Shown here in pieces: positions 40,873 through 51,100 of a stretch of DNA of 60,235 nt. This DNA comes from an uncultured Chloroflexota bacterium (lineage in GTDB: Bacteria; Chloroflexota; Anaerolineae; Anaerolineales; Anaerolineaceae), in the NCBI GenBank assembly GCA_902774215.1, contig CACYHU010000017.1, forward strand, positions 1 to 60,235. The letters are read 5' to 3'. The notes under the pieces are model-generated. The model did not search any database and had not been told where the DNA came from. It saw only the letters and a list, made by a program, of their open reading frames with translations. Every line of letters begins with the position of its first letter. Position 1 is the first letter of the stretch. A program made the translations under genes and the position numbers.

Positions 40873-41889
40873 TTATTTTTCGAAAGAATAACTGTTCGGT
40901 TCAGGAAACCGGTTTCCGGTTTCGAGGTAATTTATGTCTTCAGGACTTAAAGGATAAACAGCTGCCCGGAGATTCATTTTCATCCGCTCCGCCGAAGTCG
41001 TGTTGACAACCGCATAAACATTCATCGGACTGCTGAAAACATAGCGCATCGCGATCTCAGAAACGGATGAGCCATATTTTTCCGCAAGGATCTCCGCCCG
41101 CTGCAAGCGCTGCATATTTTCTTCATAAAGACAGCCTTTCTGAGCGTAAATATCCAAAACCCGGCGGGCTGACTCATAATCAAAAGATTTGAAGCGGCCG
41201 CTGAAAAAGCCCCGTCCAAGACTGGAGTAGGAGATGACAGGCATTTGATTTCTGATATACCAGTCTCTGGCATCTGCATTTTCCGGACCGGAAAGCGTCA
41301 CACAGCCGCCTCCAAACGGGTCTTCCAGCTGCCGCGCCAGCCCGTAATTCGGGCTCGACACGGAAAATCCATTCAGCCCGTGGGATGCTGCATAGCGGTT
41401 GGCTGTCTCAATGCGCTGATGCGTCCAGTTTGAAACGCCGAATACCCTGATTTTTCCGCTGCTCTGAAATTCATTCAGCGTGTCGATATATTCCTCAACG
41501 GGCGTATTCGGATCATCCCTGTGAAGCAGATAAATATCGATATGATCCGTCCGCAAAGCATCCAGACTCTGATGAAGCTGCTCTGTGATCACACTGCGGT
41601 TGACCAGCACGATCCCATCCCGGATGTCACCGCACTTGCTGAGTACTGTCACCTGCTCCCGGTTTCCGCGTGACCCCATCCATTTACCCAGCGCGTTTTC
41701 CGCCCTGCCATAACTTCTTGCGCAGTCAAAAGCATCGACGCCGCATGCCAGCATCCGGTCAAAAAGTTCGCCAGCTGCATACTCATCCGTTGAAACAGGG
41801 GGATTCGCTGTTCCGAAAAAAATACGTGAAACCAGCCTGTCCAGCCCGGGGATTTGTCCTGTATTTAGCATTTCATTTGCTTCCATCAT
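40873..41889 (-). CDS. Aldo/keto reductase
   Basis: 338 residues. Conserved AKR features are GVDAFDCARSYGRAENALGKWM (Asp and Tyr of the catalytic tetrad), VTVLSKCG (Lys), DIYLLHRDDPN (His) and VFGVSNW. The NADP-binding C-terminus reads ISYSSLGRGFFSGRF with AEKYGSSVSEIAMRYV. It would reduce aldehydes, ketones or sugars in the cytoplasm. It stands alone on the minus strand, and no linked pathway genes reveal the substrate. Confidence 0.9.
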   Translation of the reverse strand: MMEANEMLNTGQIPGLDRLVSRIFFGTANPPVSTDEYAAGELFDRMLACGVDAFDCARSYGRAENALGKWMGSRGNREQVTVLSKCGDIRDGIVLVNRSVITEQLHQSLDALRTDHIDIYLLHRDDPNTPVEEYIDTLNEFQSSGKIRVFGVSNWTHQRIETANRYAASHGLNGFSVSSPNYGLARQLEDPFGGGCVTLSGPENADARDWYIRNQMPVISYSSLGRGFFSGRFKSFDYESARRVLDIYAQKGCLYEENMQRLQRAEILAEKYGSSVSEIAMRYVFSSPMNVYAVVNTTSAERMKMNLRAAVYPLSPEDINYLETGNRFPEPNSYSFEK

Positions 41890-42280
41890 CTTCCTGCTCT
41901 TTCTTCCTCCGTCACTCAGGTGTGACAGATCATGATCATAATTTTACTATGGTCTTTGCTGATTACGACTGAGTATATCCAGGCGAAGACGAGCCGAAAA
42001 AAGAACATGCGGAAATGATGAACTTTTACAAACCGGTATTAAAGACATTGCGGAAGAGGTCATGAAAGAGAAAAAGGCGAAATTATAAGTTCTGTATATT
42101 TTCCAGGAGCAAATGTGATATAAATAAATAACATAATTGAACAAAAGATGTCACAGGGAATCAGTGATCATGGATCTGAAATCTGTCTCATTGCAGGACT
42201 GGTTTCCGTTCCCTGAGACCTGAATCGATTGAACGATATTATGCGGATGATCCGCAATGATTCTGATAAGGAGTGATCTA
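41890..42280. other. Intergenic region with a gene remnant
   Basis: Apart from the remnant at 41973-42088 and the GGAG site before 42281, nothing recognisable. A CTGATCATGG-type stretch precedes the DUF5343 gene without a clear promoter. Confidence 0.4.
41973..42088 (+). pseudogene. Short remnant of an unknown gene, frameshifted
   Basis: One frame reads VYPGEDEPKKEHAEMMNFY then KPVLK. Shifting by one base at TTAAAGAC gives KDIAEEVMKEKKAKL and a TAA. The join makes a continuous charged helical C-terminus, so this looks like the 3' end of a lost gene. I cannot name the family. Confidence 0.3.
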
Positions 42281-43084
42281 ATGGCAGAGAAAAACACGAA
42301 TCCAAAAAATTCACTGATCGACGTAGCCGCGGACCTGATCGGGAACAGCGGTATTAACCTGGAAACTGTGGTTGACGTAGCTGCAAATGCTATTTCCGGA
42401 AGTAAAAAGAAGAGCAGCTCTTCCAGAAAAAAGAAAAGCAAAAGCGACGACCTGATTTCCAAACTGATGCCGGAACTTGAATTCCCGCAATTCAGCGAAA
42501 AAACCTATTGGGCTATTCGTGATGAGTTTCAGAAAGAAGTTCCGGATGAAGTCACTGTTTCAACATTGTCCAAAGTGACCGGTTTGAAAGCGGATTCAGT
42601 CAAAGATTATGTTCTTCCCGCTTTGGCGCTGCTGGGCCTTCTCAAGAATGACGGCAAACCGACTACCAAACTGAAATCCTGGCTCAATGACGCGAAATAT
42701 GTCGACACCTGTCTTTCCATTGCTGAAGCAGTATATCCGGATGCCCTGAGAAAATTGGGATTCAAGACAGCTGATCAGCAAAAGAATGCCCTGAACTGGT
42801 TTGCGAAAAATGCACGCGTTTCCGCATCCACAGCCAAGAAGATGCTGGGTGTCTATCTGCTCTTCGTCGACCCGAAACTGAAAGCGGCCGCAAAGAAAAA
42901 AGCATCCTCATCAACGAAAAAATCTTCTGATTCGAAAGCTTCAATTGATTCGCTGAAGGTAACAAAAAAGGGCGATACAGCAACGATATCCCTCAAAATC
43001 CTTGCGGATGAGAGTATTACGAAAAAGGCTCTTACCGAACTGTTCACCGACGCGGCAGCTGAAGCCTTCAAACAGATAAAATGA
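42281..43084 (+). CDS. DUF5343-like protein with Lys/Ser-rich linkers
   Basis: 267 residues from ATG 42281 (AAGGAGTGATCT site). After an N-terminal helix (IDVAADLIGNSGINLETVVDVAANAI) there is a basic linker (SKKKSSSSRKKKSKSDD). The core (about 70-195) resembles DUF5343: SEKTYWAIRDEFQKEVPDEV, a winged-helix-like TLSKVTGLKADSVKDYVLPALALLGLLKNDGKPT and ALNWFAKNARVSASTAKKMLGVYLLFVDP. A second basic linker leads to a small C-terminal domain (DSLKVTKKGDTATISLKIL). DUF5343 is suspected to bind DNA or act in defence-type contexts, without proof. It is followed by a hairpin and the M23 gene. Confidence 0.6.
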   Translation: MAEKNTNPKNSLIDVAADLIGNSGINLETVVDVAANAISGSKKKSSSSRKKKSKSDDLISKLMPELEFPQFSEKTYWAIRDEFQKEVPDEVTVSTLSKVTGLKADSVKDYVLPALALLGLLKNDGKPTTKLKSWLNDAKYVDTCLSIAEAVYPDALRKLGFKTADQQKNALNWFAKNARVSASTAKKMLGVYLLFVDPKLKAAAKKKASSSTKKSSDSKASIDSLKVTKKGDTATISLKILADESITKKALTELFTDAAAEAFKQIK

Positions 43085-43391
43085 CCCGCGATCCGGTGAA
43101 ATGAACCGGCTGCAGCAGTCTTTATAATCATCTTCCTTAGTTTTAACCGTGGGGAATCCTTCCGGCACATTTGTCGAAAGAATTCCCCATTCAATTACAG
43201 CGGTTTGGCAAATCTGCTGCAGGATAATAAAAGTCTTCTAATTAAAAACTGCATTCCATATTGCAATTTTGCTGACAATAATAGAGCACTTTTTTTTCGA
43301 TAAGGCTATAAACTCTCTAAAAAGGTTGGTGCCGCGCGGGTAGTTCTGCCTGCCATTTTCAGACAGGAACAGGTGCATATGGGAAACACTG
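43085..43391. other. Intergenic region
   Basis: It contains the terminator-like hairpin at 43151-43188 and an AT-rich promoter area for the M23 lipoprotein gene. No coding sequence is seen. Confidence 0.5.
43151..43188 (+). terminator. Terminator-like hairpin after the DUF5343 gene
   Basis: GGGGAATCCTTCCGGCA pairs (with wobble) with the GTCGAAAGAATTCCCC arm, and ATTCAATT follows. It is a long stem but lacks a strong T-run. Confidence 0.6.
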
Positions 43392-44087
43392 ATGATCCGG
43401 TATTATATCACAGCAAAAAAAATTAAGCTCTTCTCTGCGGCGGTTCTGTTTTCTATGTTCGCTCTCGTATCCGGCTGTACCAATACCAGACAGCAGGTAA
43501 ATGATAAACCGCCTTCAGTCCCTGCCGCACGCACAGCCACACCAACACCCGAACTACTGATCAGCAAGCCATCTCCGACGCCTGTCGGCGATGAGATCTT
43601 TATTACCCTGACCGTTCTGGCGGAAACAGACAAAAAGCTGTCTTTACAGAAAACACCGTCATATCCCACCGCAGAATCAATAATCTACGCGCAGCCATTT
43701 ACAGGCACTTATCCCGTCACTCAGGAATACGGCAACCACATTCCCGGGATGCCCGTTGATGACATACACACCGGAATCGACTATGCGTGTCCGGAAGGTA
43801 CAAGAATACTCTCAAGCGCGGATGGTACGGTAATGGCAGCCAACTGCACGAAAGGCGGATTCGGCTGCTGTGTGATCATCCAGCATCCCGACAGCCGTGC
43901 TACCCTTTATGCCCACCTTGAATCCTTCAATGTACGCAATAACCAAAGAGTATCCAGGGGAGATGTGATCGGCTTTTCCGGCTCTACCGGATACAGCTCA
44001 GGCCCGCATCTGCATTTTGAAGCCCGGACAATATGGGATGATAAGACATCCCATTTTGACCCGAAATATCTTTTTGAAGCACAGTAA
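43392..44087 (+). CDS. M23-family peptidase lipoprotein
   Basis: 231 residues. A type II signal peptide ends in the lipobox LVSGC (Cys29), followed by a Pro/Thr-rich stalk (PAARTATPTPELLISKPSPTP). The M23 domain (LytM/lysostaphin type) has GNHIPGMPVDDIHTGIDYACPEG (His, Asp ligands), ILSSADGTVMAANC, ATLYAHLESFNVRNNQRVSRGDVIGFSGSTGYSSGPHLHFEAR (HxH). Such enzymes cleave peptidoglycan cross-bridges. It would act at the outer face of the cytoplasmic membrane. The start is weakly supported (GGGAA 6 nt upstream); an out-of-frame ATG at 43379 has a comparable site. Confidence 0.9.
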   Translation: MIRYYITAKKIKLFSAAVLFSMFALVSGCTNTRQQVNDKPPSVPAARTATPTPELLISKPSPTPVGDEIFITLTVLAETDKKLSLQKTPSYPTAESIIYAQPFTGTYPVTQEYGNHIPGMPVDDIHTGIDYACPEGTRILSSADGTVMAANCTKGGFGCCVIIQHPDSRATLYAHLESFNVRNNQRVSRGDVIGFSGSTGYSSGPHLHFEARTIWDDKTSHFDPKYLFEAQ

Positions 44088-44429
44088 TGGCCGCAGATAT
44101 ATCATCAGAACATAAACGCTGTTACATTCAGCCGGTGCGGCATTGAATTTTACTGATCAGTGTTATAAAGTGTAATAATTATTATATTCGATAAAGCCCA
44201 TAATCATATTGAGCGGCGGAACCCGAAAAAAAAGGATTCCATAAGCAAAAATAGATATAAAATAAGATTACTGAATAAAAAATGAAACTTATCCTGTTTC
44301 CGGGGAAAGTTTCCCGAGGCAATGGCTGCCGAAGGGTATTGTCATCGATGAGAATTGGAAAAACAGATGAAAAAATATATCAAGGAACAAAATATGGTAA
44401 AGTCCCGGTCTGATGAGCCACAATTACGG
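44088..44429. other. AT-rich intergenic region
   Basis: No gene. A short structured-looking stretch at 44297-44340 (CCGGGGAAAGTTTCCCG, then AGGC...GCC) was considered as a riboswitch and rejected. Confidence 0.4.
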
Positions 44430-45839
44430 ATGGGCAAAAAAAACCGGCATCATTGCCGAACAGTCTTGTGAACCGCATAATGCAGGATCCGGCTGCGGAA
44501 AAAGAAGCTGACCGGCTCTCTCAGGGCATGACTTCAAGCACCCCGGAAGAGGTTATGAGAGAAAGGGGCGGGAAAACCGGTCCAGAATTATTCACCGGAG
44601 ACTGCGGTCCATTTCCTTGTCGAAGGAGCCAACCGCGTCCACGGGGGAAAAGAGATCCTGCAGGAGATCGCAGGCAAACCGCTTGAGTCCAAAGATAATG
44701 CCAAAGAACGTGCCTACGAATACAAGTATTTCTTCAAATTTCTCACGCAGGGGCTGGGTGAATTCGGCATTGAAGAGATCGCGGTCGAAAACCAGATGAA
44801 CAGCCGGCCGGCAAAATACCAGCACACCCGCAGCACGAAAGAAACCCGTGCCAAACGCGCCTGGGAACTGGAAGACCACAGCAAAGATAAAGAAGATGAG
44901 ATGGTCTTCAATCTGACGAAAGACCCGGAACTGGCAGAAGTCCAGGAGAAGATCGACCACGCAAATGACGCAAAAACAGCATACAAAATATTCGCATCCT
45001 TCGCCGGCAATGCCAAAGGAGTGTTCAAGGACAGTGCCGGGGCAGCAAAAAACCTGGATGTGAACATGCTCAAAAAGAAGCTCAAGCACATGGCTCGGGT
45101 CGTTATTGATTATCCGGAGCTTCGCGGCAGCATCGGCGATATGAAGACCATGTCAAAGACCGAAACAGTCGTCAATAAAAACACCGGCAAAAAGGAAAAA
45201 AGAGACAATCAAGCGATCATGGGCACTGAAGGGACCCTGGGATACCGGCATAAAGCAACGATGCATTACAACGCGTGGATGGACAGGCAGGGTCAGGAGG
45301 GAGAGGATGAACGGTCCCATATGGATTGGGATGCAAGATATCATAACAAACTCATGACTCACAGGGATTATGCCGGTACACATGAATTAGGTCATGTTCT
45401 GGCCTCCACGCTGCTGGATCCTGAAGATGAAATGCAGGCCATTGGCGATAATGCTTACCATCAGCCGGAAAGCAGGATGCTGAGGGGTGCCGCCTCTCAA
45501 GCGTATATGCACAACGGTTTGCCCATGGATTATGCAAATGTGAAAACCAAAGAAACATTTACAAAGAAAAACGTATGGGAAGAGGCCGATCCTGGAGCGA
45601 CCGGATTTGCCAGGATCGGGCAGACTTCCGAATACGGTGCCAAAGATGCTTCTGAATTCTTCGCCGAAGCTGTTTCTGATGTTTACGCCCATGGCAAGGA
45701 CGCGAAAGCAATGAGTGTTCAGATCCTCAAGCAATACGAAAAACGCCGCACCGAAGCGACAAAAAAGAATTTCTTCCTCCAGCAGAAGAAGAATAAGCCG
45801 GGTTTATTCCAAAGATTCCTCGACATGTTCAGGTTCTGA
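44430..45839 (+). pseudogene. DUF4157-zincin paralogue, decayed at the N-terminus
   Basis: ATG 44430 starts MGKK, but an A8 tract (44436-44443) puts the following SLPNSLVNRIMQDPAAEKEADRLSQG in another frame; one more A would restore MGKKKPASLPNSL. The DUF4157 core is then cut after EEVMRERGG: the HELVH part and about 100 residues are missing. From about 44580 the family text resumes in a third frame (VHFLVEGANRVHGGKEILQEIAG...). It runs on intact through LKKKLKHMARVVIDYPELRGSIGDMKTM, THELGHVLAS and SEFFAEAVSDVYAHGKDAKAMS to the shared end FQRFLDMFRF. The C-terminal zincin domain is therefore conserved although the gene is broken. It lies 95 nt before the intact paralogue. Confidence 0.78.
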
Positions 45840-45934
45840 TATCAGGTTCCGGCCGCTGAAAATTTGTAAATGATTTATAATCATTAACAGCTTAATCGTT
45901 ACTGTCAATAGTTTGAAGACGAAAGCAGGTTCAT

Positions 45935-47740
45935 ATGGGATACACATTTGCCAAAAGAAAACTCAGCCGGAAAAAAAGAACTCCGGACAAGACTCCGGAT
46001 GTTCGGGCAGAAAAATCGAAAAATAAGACATTACCCAACTCCCTTGTCATGCGAATCATGGAAGATCAGCGGGCGGAGAATGAAGCAGACACGCTATCCA
46101 AAGGAGTTACCGCAACGACCCCGGATGAAGTCATGCGGGAAATGGGCAGCCGGCTGGGTGCGGATTTTTCCAATGTGCAATTCCACAGCGACTCCCTGAG
46201 TATGAGCAGAAGCAAGGCAATGGGCGCACGTGCCTGGGCACAGGGCAGCGATATCTACTTCGGCAAAGGCGGCTTTGATCCGAAAGTCGCAGCCCATGAA
46301 CTGGTCCACACCGTCCAGCAGGGCGCGGTACACGGGAACGTCTCCGAGTCCATGCCCATGGGCTCGGTACAGCTGCTCCCGTCAAGAGGGGAAAATGCCG
46401 ATGATGTGGAGATCAAACCCAATTACGCTCTGAAGGATTCGGATGTCCAGCGGATGCTGACACAGATCTTCAGCTCGGACATGGGCAGAAGAGTCTATAA
46501 CCGCATGGAAAAGACACTGAAAGAAATGATCAAAAAAGGCGCGGGAAAAAACAGTGCCTATACGAAAGAAAAAGGTATTGAATTTTTGAGCGTGGCTTCC
46601 GGAAAGGATTACAGCTCAAAAGGCATCCTGAGTACGATCATGCAGAAAGACATCTCCAACAAAGATGTTGCCAAAGATGTCGCTTTTGAATATGAGGAGC
46701 TTATCAAACTTCTTTCCAAGCGGCTGGGAAACTACGGGCTGGAAGATGTTGCAATAAAAACATCACTCATCGATCAGCCTCCGAAATATGATCATGCGAA
46801 TACTGAGCACAAACGTGCTTATGAAACAGACATGCCCGGCGATGAAAAGGATGAAAAAGTCTTCAACCCCAACAATATCCCGGAACTTGCAAAGATCCAG
46901 AAAGAGATAGACGGGGCAGCGGACGAGAAGGAAGCTTACCGCATTTTTGCCGCATATACGGGAAATCCGTCAGGAAGATATATAGATGAATACAAGTCGA
47001 AACCGGATGTGTCCCTCTTCAAAAAGAAGCTGAAACACATGGCCCGGGTCGTCTATGATTATCCTGAACTGCGGGACAACATCGGAGACATGAAAACCAT
47101 GGATCCGAAAAATGGTGCTCAAATGGAAACCTTAGGCTCTGCAGGTGGACAGGACAAAATCGAATTTGGCTATAATGCCCATTTTGACCGTGAAGGAGCG
47201 GATGCAGAGCGTGCAAAGTTTCTTTCAGAAGACCTGAAAGAAAAGCGGTTCAACGCGCCGAACTATGATTATGCCGGGACCCATGAGATGGGACATGGGC
47301 TGGCTTCACTGCTGCCGGACAACGGAAGCCGGATACAGAATATTCTTGACCAGAATCAGGGCGTCAATGAGGATGCCATCATCAAATCGGTGATAAAAAA
47401 TACTAATGTCCTGACAGATAAACAAAAGCTTAAAATCAGATACTTTGACAAGGATACAAGGGTCAGGGGAAAGCTCCCTGTTAAGCAGGGGCAGATCGAT
47501 ACCGAACGCAGCAAACTTTTCGAGGCCGGTCATACATCAAGGTACGGCAGAAGAGCGCCGGTTGAATTCTTTGCCGAATCCTTCCACGATGTCTATGCCA
47601 ACGGCAAAAATGCCAAACCAATGAGCAAGGAAATCGTGAAAGAATACGAAAACCGGCAGAGGAAGCTCACGGAAAAGAAGTTCAGGAAAAAGGCGAAACG
47701 CGGTCTTTTCCGCAGATTTATGGATCTCTTCAAATTCTGA
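45935..47740 (+). CDS. DUF4157 protein with a second zincin-like domain (intact paralogue)
   Basis: 601 residues, no signal peptide, basic start (MGYTFAKRKLSRKKR). DUF4157 spans about 33-135 with TLPNSLVMRIMED, GSRLGADFSNVQFHSD and AAHELVHTVQQGA (HELVH 121-125). Shared family blocks follow: GIEFLSVASGKDYSSKGIL, DEKEAYRIFAAYTG, FKKKLKHMARVVYDYPELRDNIGDM, GTHEMGHGLAS (HEMGH 450-454) and VEFFAESFHDVYANGKNAKPMSKEIVKEY with Glu544/Glu548. The end is LFRRFMDLFKF. The two HExxH motifs suggest two zincin folds in one chain: the first typical of injection-system cargo, the second a possible effector protease (inference). It follows a decayed copy and precedes the 1113-residue protein. Confidence 0.87.
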   Translation: MGYTFAKRKLSRKKRTPDKTPDVRAEKSKNKTLPNSLVMRIMEDQRAENEADTLSKGVTATTPDEVMREMGSRLGADFSNVQFHSDSLSMSRSKAMGARAWAQGSDIYFGKGGFDPKVAAHELVHTVQQGAVHGNVSESMPMGSVQLLPSRGENADDVEIKPNYALKDSDVQRMLTQIFSSDMGRRVYNRMEKTLKEMIKKGAGKNSAYTKEKGIEFLSVASGKDYSSKGILSTIMQKDISNKDVAKDVAFEYEELIKLLSKRLGNYGLEDVAIKTSLIDQPPKYDHANTEHKRAYETDMPGDEKDEKVFNPNNIPELAKIQKEIDGAADEKEAYRIFAAYTGNPSGRYIDEYKSKPDVSLFKKKLKHMARVVYDYPELRDNIGDMKTMDPKNGAQMETLGSAGGQDKIEFGYNAHFDREGADAERAKFLSEDLKEKRFNAPNYDYAGTHEMGHGLASLLPDNGSRIQNILDQNQGVNEDAIIKSVIKNTNVLTDKQKLKIRYFDKDTRVRGKLPVKQGQIDTERSKLFEAGHTSRYGRRAPVEFFAESFHDVYANGKNAKPMSKEIVKEYENRQRKLTEKKFRKKAKRGLFRRFMDLFKF

Positions 47741-48170
47741 TGAGTTATAAACGATCCGATCCGGATACTTCCACGCTTGATCAATCGGGAGACAGTCATA
47801 GCGAATCACACCGGTGTCTGCTTCTCTGATACGGCTGCCGTCGGCGTTGGTTTGCACCGGCAGATGTATCTGTTTCGGAACTGAGCACACGGTGACTTGC
47901 ACTTTGCTGCGGCGAAGCCCGCACGAAGATCCTGTCATCGGTGGTGCGTCAACCGGTCCTGAACAGATACTGTTTGGTATAATGATATTTAAATACTGTT
48001 TCAGCAGAAAATATTTCTTTCAACAAATCTGTCACAGCCGGATTCGAAATAATAACCTTGTTTCGGAAATCCGCGCCCCCCCAAAAACGCGGCAGTACCG
48101 CACAGGATCGGCAGCACAGATATCCGGCACTTCCTTTTGAGCCGGTCAGCCGAGAAAACCACGAGGCATT
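47741..48170. other. Intergenic region before the large effector-like gene
   Basis: No coding sequence is convincing. A TATAAT box occurs near 47979 (GGTATAATGATAT) without an obvious -35. CGAGGCATT provides the ribosome binding site at 48171. Confidence 0.45.
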
Positions 48171-51100
48171 ATGCGTCCAAGAATTGACAGCAGTCAAAAA
48201 AAACAGCAGCCTGAAGCCGGCGATAAAAACGTCCGGGAGGAAGCCCGGCTGGAGGAGAACCTGAATTTCATCCAGCCGATGGGCAATGAGGCCGCGAATA
48301 CCGGTTACCTGAACCAGAAGCCGCAGGGTGCAAATGAAAATAATATACTGGACCTCACTGAATTTGTCGATCAGGAAGAAGATTTTGTTCCCCGTGGCGG
48401 CAGAAAACAGGATCCCTTTATTGACCCTGAGGCCGATGATCCGAATAACAGCATGTACCTGAACAGTTCTCATAACATTGTCAATGAGAACAATATGGTT
48501 TCCCGAAACAACATATCCCGCGGCAGACTGAACCTGATCAGCAATGAAAGCGACAGCGAAAACAGCGAGAGCATCATCAGAATTTCCAATAAAAAATCAG
48601 ACAAGCAAAAGAATAAAAAGAAACCGGAACAGAAAGACGCGAAAAAAGCACTCGAGGTCGCAGAGAAGATCGCGGAAAAGCCGGATGAATTTCCCGCACT
48701 TTCCACCTACGCCCCTGATGCGGATTTGGCAGCAGTAAAAGGGCGGGGAAAAAGCGGCAGGAAGATAAAGAGCAAAAATGCCCCCGAAAACATTTTAGAA
48801 TCGCCTGAGAAAGCCGGCACGGCTAATGTGAAAGGGATCGATGATGCCCGCTGGAAAGATGCGGCAGTCAAACGTCTGATGGAGGTCGAATTAGAAAACG
48901 CCTCTCCGGAGGATATGAAAGAATTCCGTGCAGATGAGATGCAAAAGCTCAAAAACTGGAATTTTGACGCGCAGAAACTGGATGATGTCAGTAAAAAACG
49001 GGGGAAAAAGAAAAGTTTCCTATCCTATCTTGCCGGCGGTATGGGTAAGCTCCTCAGCCTGGCGCTGGAGATTATTACATTTGGCCATTTCTGGCGGGCG
49101 AAATCCACGGCCCGCTTCCTCTTCACGGATACGGACAAATGGCAATTGACAAAAGATTATCAGAATATTCCGGGCTGGAACGGGGCAAAATTTGATCCGG
49201 GGGCAACCCGGGGAGAAGATGTCGCTGCTGATTTTCGCCGGGTACCAACGGTCTGGTCGCGTCTGATTGCAGCCAAAGCTGCGGACACAGTCCAAAGGAA
49301 CGGGCAAGCAGAAGAAAAACCGCTGGATCCTGTAGTCAGCGTTATGGTCAAGCAGCCGATTCCAGGAACAGCCGAAACTATGGATGGCAGGGAAATGGGA
49401 CATACCATGATCGGTATCGAATACAGCCGCAAAAGCGCTATTTCCGGCCGTTATGAACGATATAAACTTCAATATGGTTTTTATCCCGCAGGCATGGGTA
49501 GGAACATCTCAACCGGTATGACCATGCTGAGGCATGATGCGAAACTTCCGGGGCAGCTGAGAGATGACTATGGAGACAGATATGACATCGGCCGGCGTTA
49601 CCCCGCCAGTCCCGAACAGGTCAATGATATTTTTGCAGCTTCGGAGAAATATGCTGAAGGCGGATATAGTTACTATGATCGGAACTGCGCCACCTTTGTC
49701 AAGGAAATGGTCGTAAACACCGCCCATTTGACCACCGGCGGAGATATTTTCGAAAAGGCAGAAGTGGGTTTCAGTCACCTGGCAAATTTGGGTTTATTCG
49801 GGTCTGAGGCTTTTGAACAGAATTCAAAAGCCGGAACAGAAAATCGTCTTATGGACCTCATGAACCAGGAGGATACGTCATATCAGAACTATGGCAACAA
49901 GCGGGGAACAAAACGGGATTATGTCAATTACAGAAAATCCATGAATAAAAGCGGCAGCATGACCAGGGAAACCTATATCCCGGCTCAAATCGGTGAACGT
50001 CTGCGGCGCATGGAAGGTGATCAAACCGGTGAGATCTCCTCTTATAAATTCAACGAACCGATGAAGAATAAAAAGGGTGAGGTATTGGTTGGTCTCGAAG
50101 CCATACAAAGTGCTATTGATAAATACGGATCTGAATTACAGGAAGAAAATTTTGGTATTCTTAAAAATATACCGCAGGACCAGGCTCCGATTGAACTGAA
50201 CAATCTCACTAATTTTCTGAACATGATGGGAGATCCGCTGACCGAGCTCGAAGGATCGATCAGGGATAAAATTTCTGAAGAAAACAAAAAGAACCCCGAT
50301 GGTAAGAAAATCAAACGCGAAAAAGCCAGGGAATATTATTTTCTGACCCCTGATGAACTTCGCAATGCGAGAGAAAAGCTTTCCGAAAATATCAGCAAAG
50401 TGAACATTCTTCTTAACAACTATTTAAAAAATGACCAAAGCGTGCATCAGCCTCTGCTGAACATGATCTCGCTCCTGAATTATGCCATCGAGTATGTTGA
50501 TGAACTGTATCAGAAATGTATCCGCGGGGGATCCACGATAGAAGATGGCGAGGTCATTTTAGACGACATTCGGGAAGAGATGACAAACAGGATGATCTCT
50601 GTAAAGGCCGGAGAGGAAGATGCTTCCTTCACACCCACACATTATGAATCCTATATCCAGATTTATAAAGACCCGGAAACCGCTATAAAAAAATATAACC
50701 GTCTGAAAGTACTTCGGGAAAAAAAGAAAAACTCAGGCAACTGGACAAAGAGCAAAGTCTCAACATTGAAGCATAAAATTCAAAGCACATTCAATGCCGA
50801 AGATGAAACCCTGTTAACATTTGAGGAAGCAAGAGAGCTGAACACACTGGAACGGTTGGAGGACCTGGCTCTGGATTTTGACAGATCCCACAATTATATG
50901 CTCGAAAAGAATTCTTATAAGCAGCAGGACATCGACTATGCCTTTCAGCTGCACAACAAAGAAACGAACGGCCTGCAGAAAGCGGATGAAGTCCAGCCCG
51001 GTAAGAACGATATAAGTCAAGATGTCCGGGATAAATACAAATCAGCTTCCGGGATCTATATCACACTTTTTATGAATAAATTTTTCTCGGATTTGAAAGA

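Noticed and set aside
43321..43390. GGTTGGTGCCGCGCGGG followed by a small hairpin, resembling the T-box antiterminator
   Set aside because: The TGGNACCGCG consensus is not met, no specifier stem or terminator is evident and the downstream gene is not aminoacyl-tRNA related.
44297..44340. CCGGGGAAAGTTTCCCG...GGCTGCCGAAGGG, vaguely like a glycine riboswitch
   Set aside because: The conserved CTCTCAGG-type 3' part and a glycine gene are absent; the similarity is limited to a few bases.
44436..44443. A8 tract as a phase-variation switch
   Set aside because: The same gene also has a large deletion and a second frame change, so one A more or less could not restore the protein.
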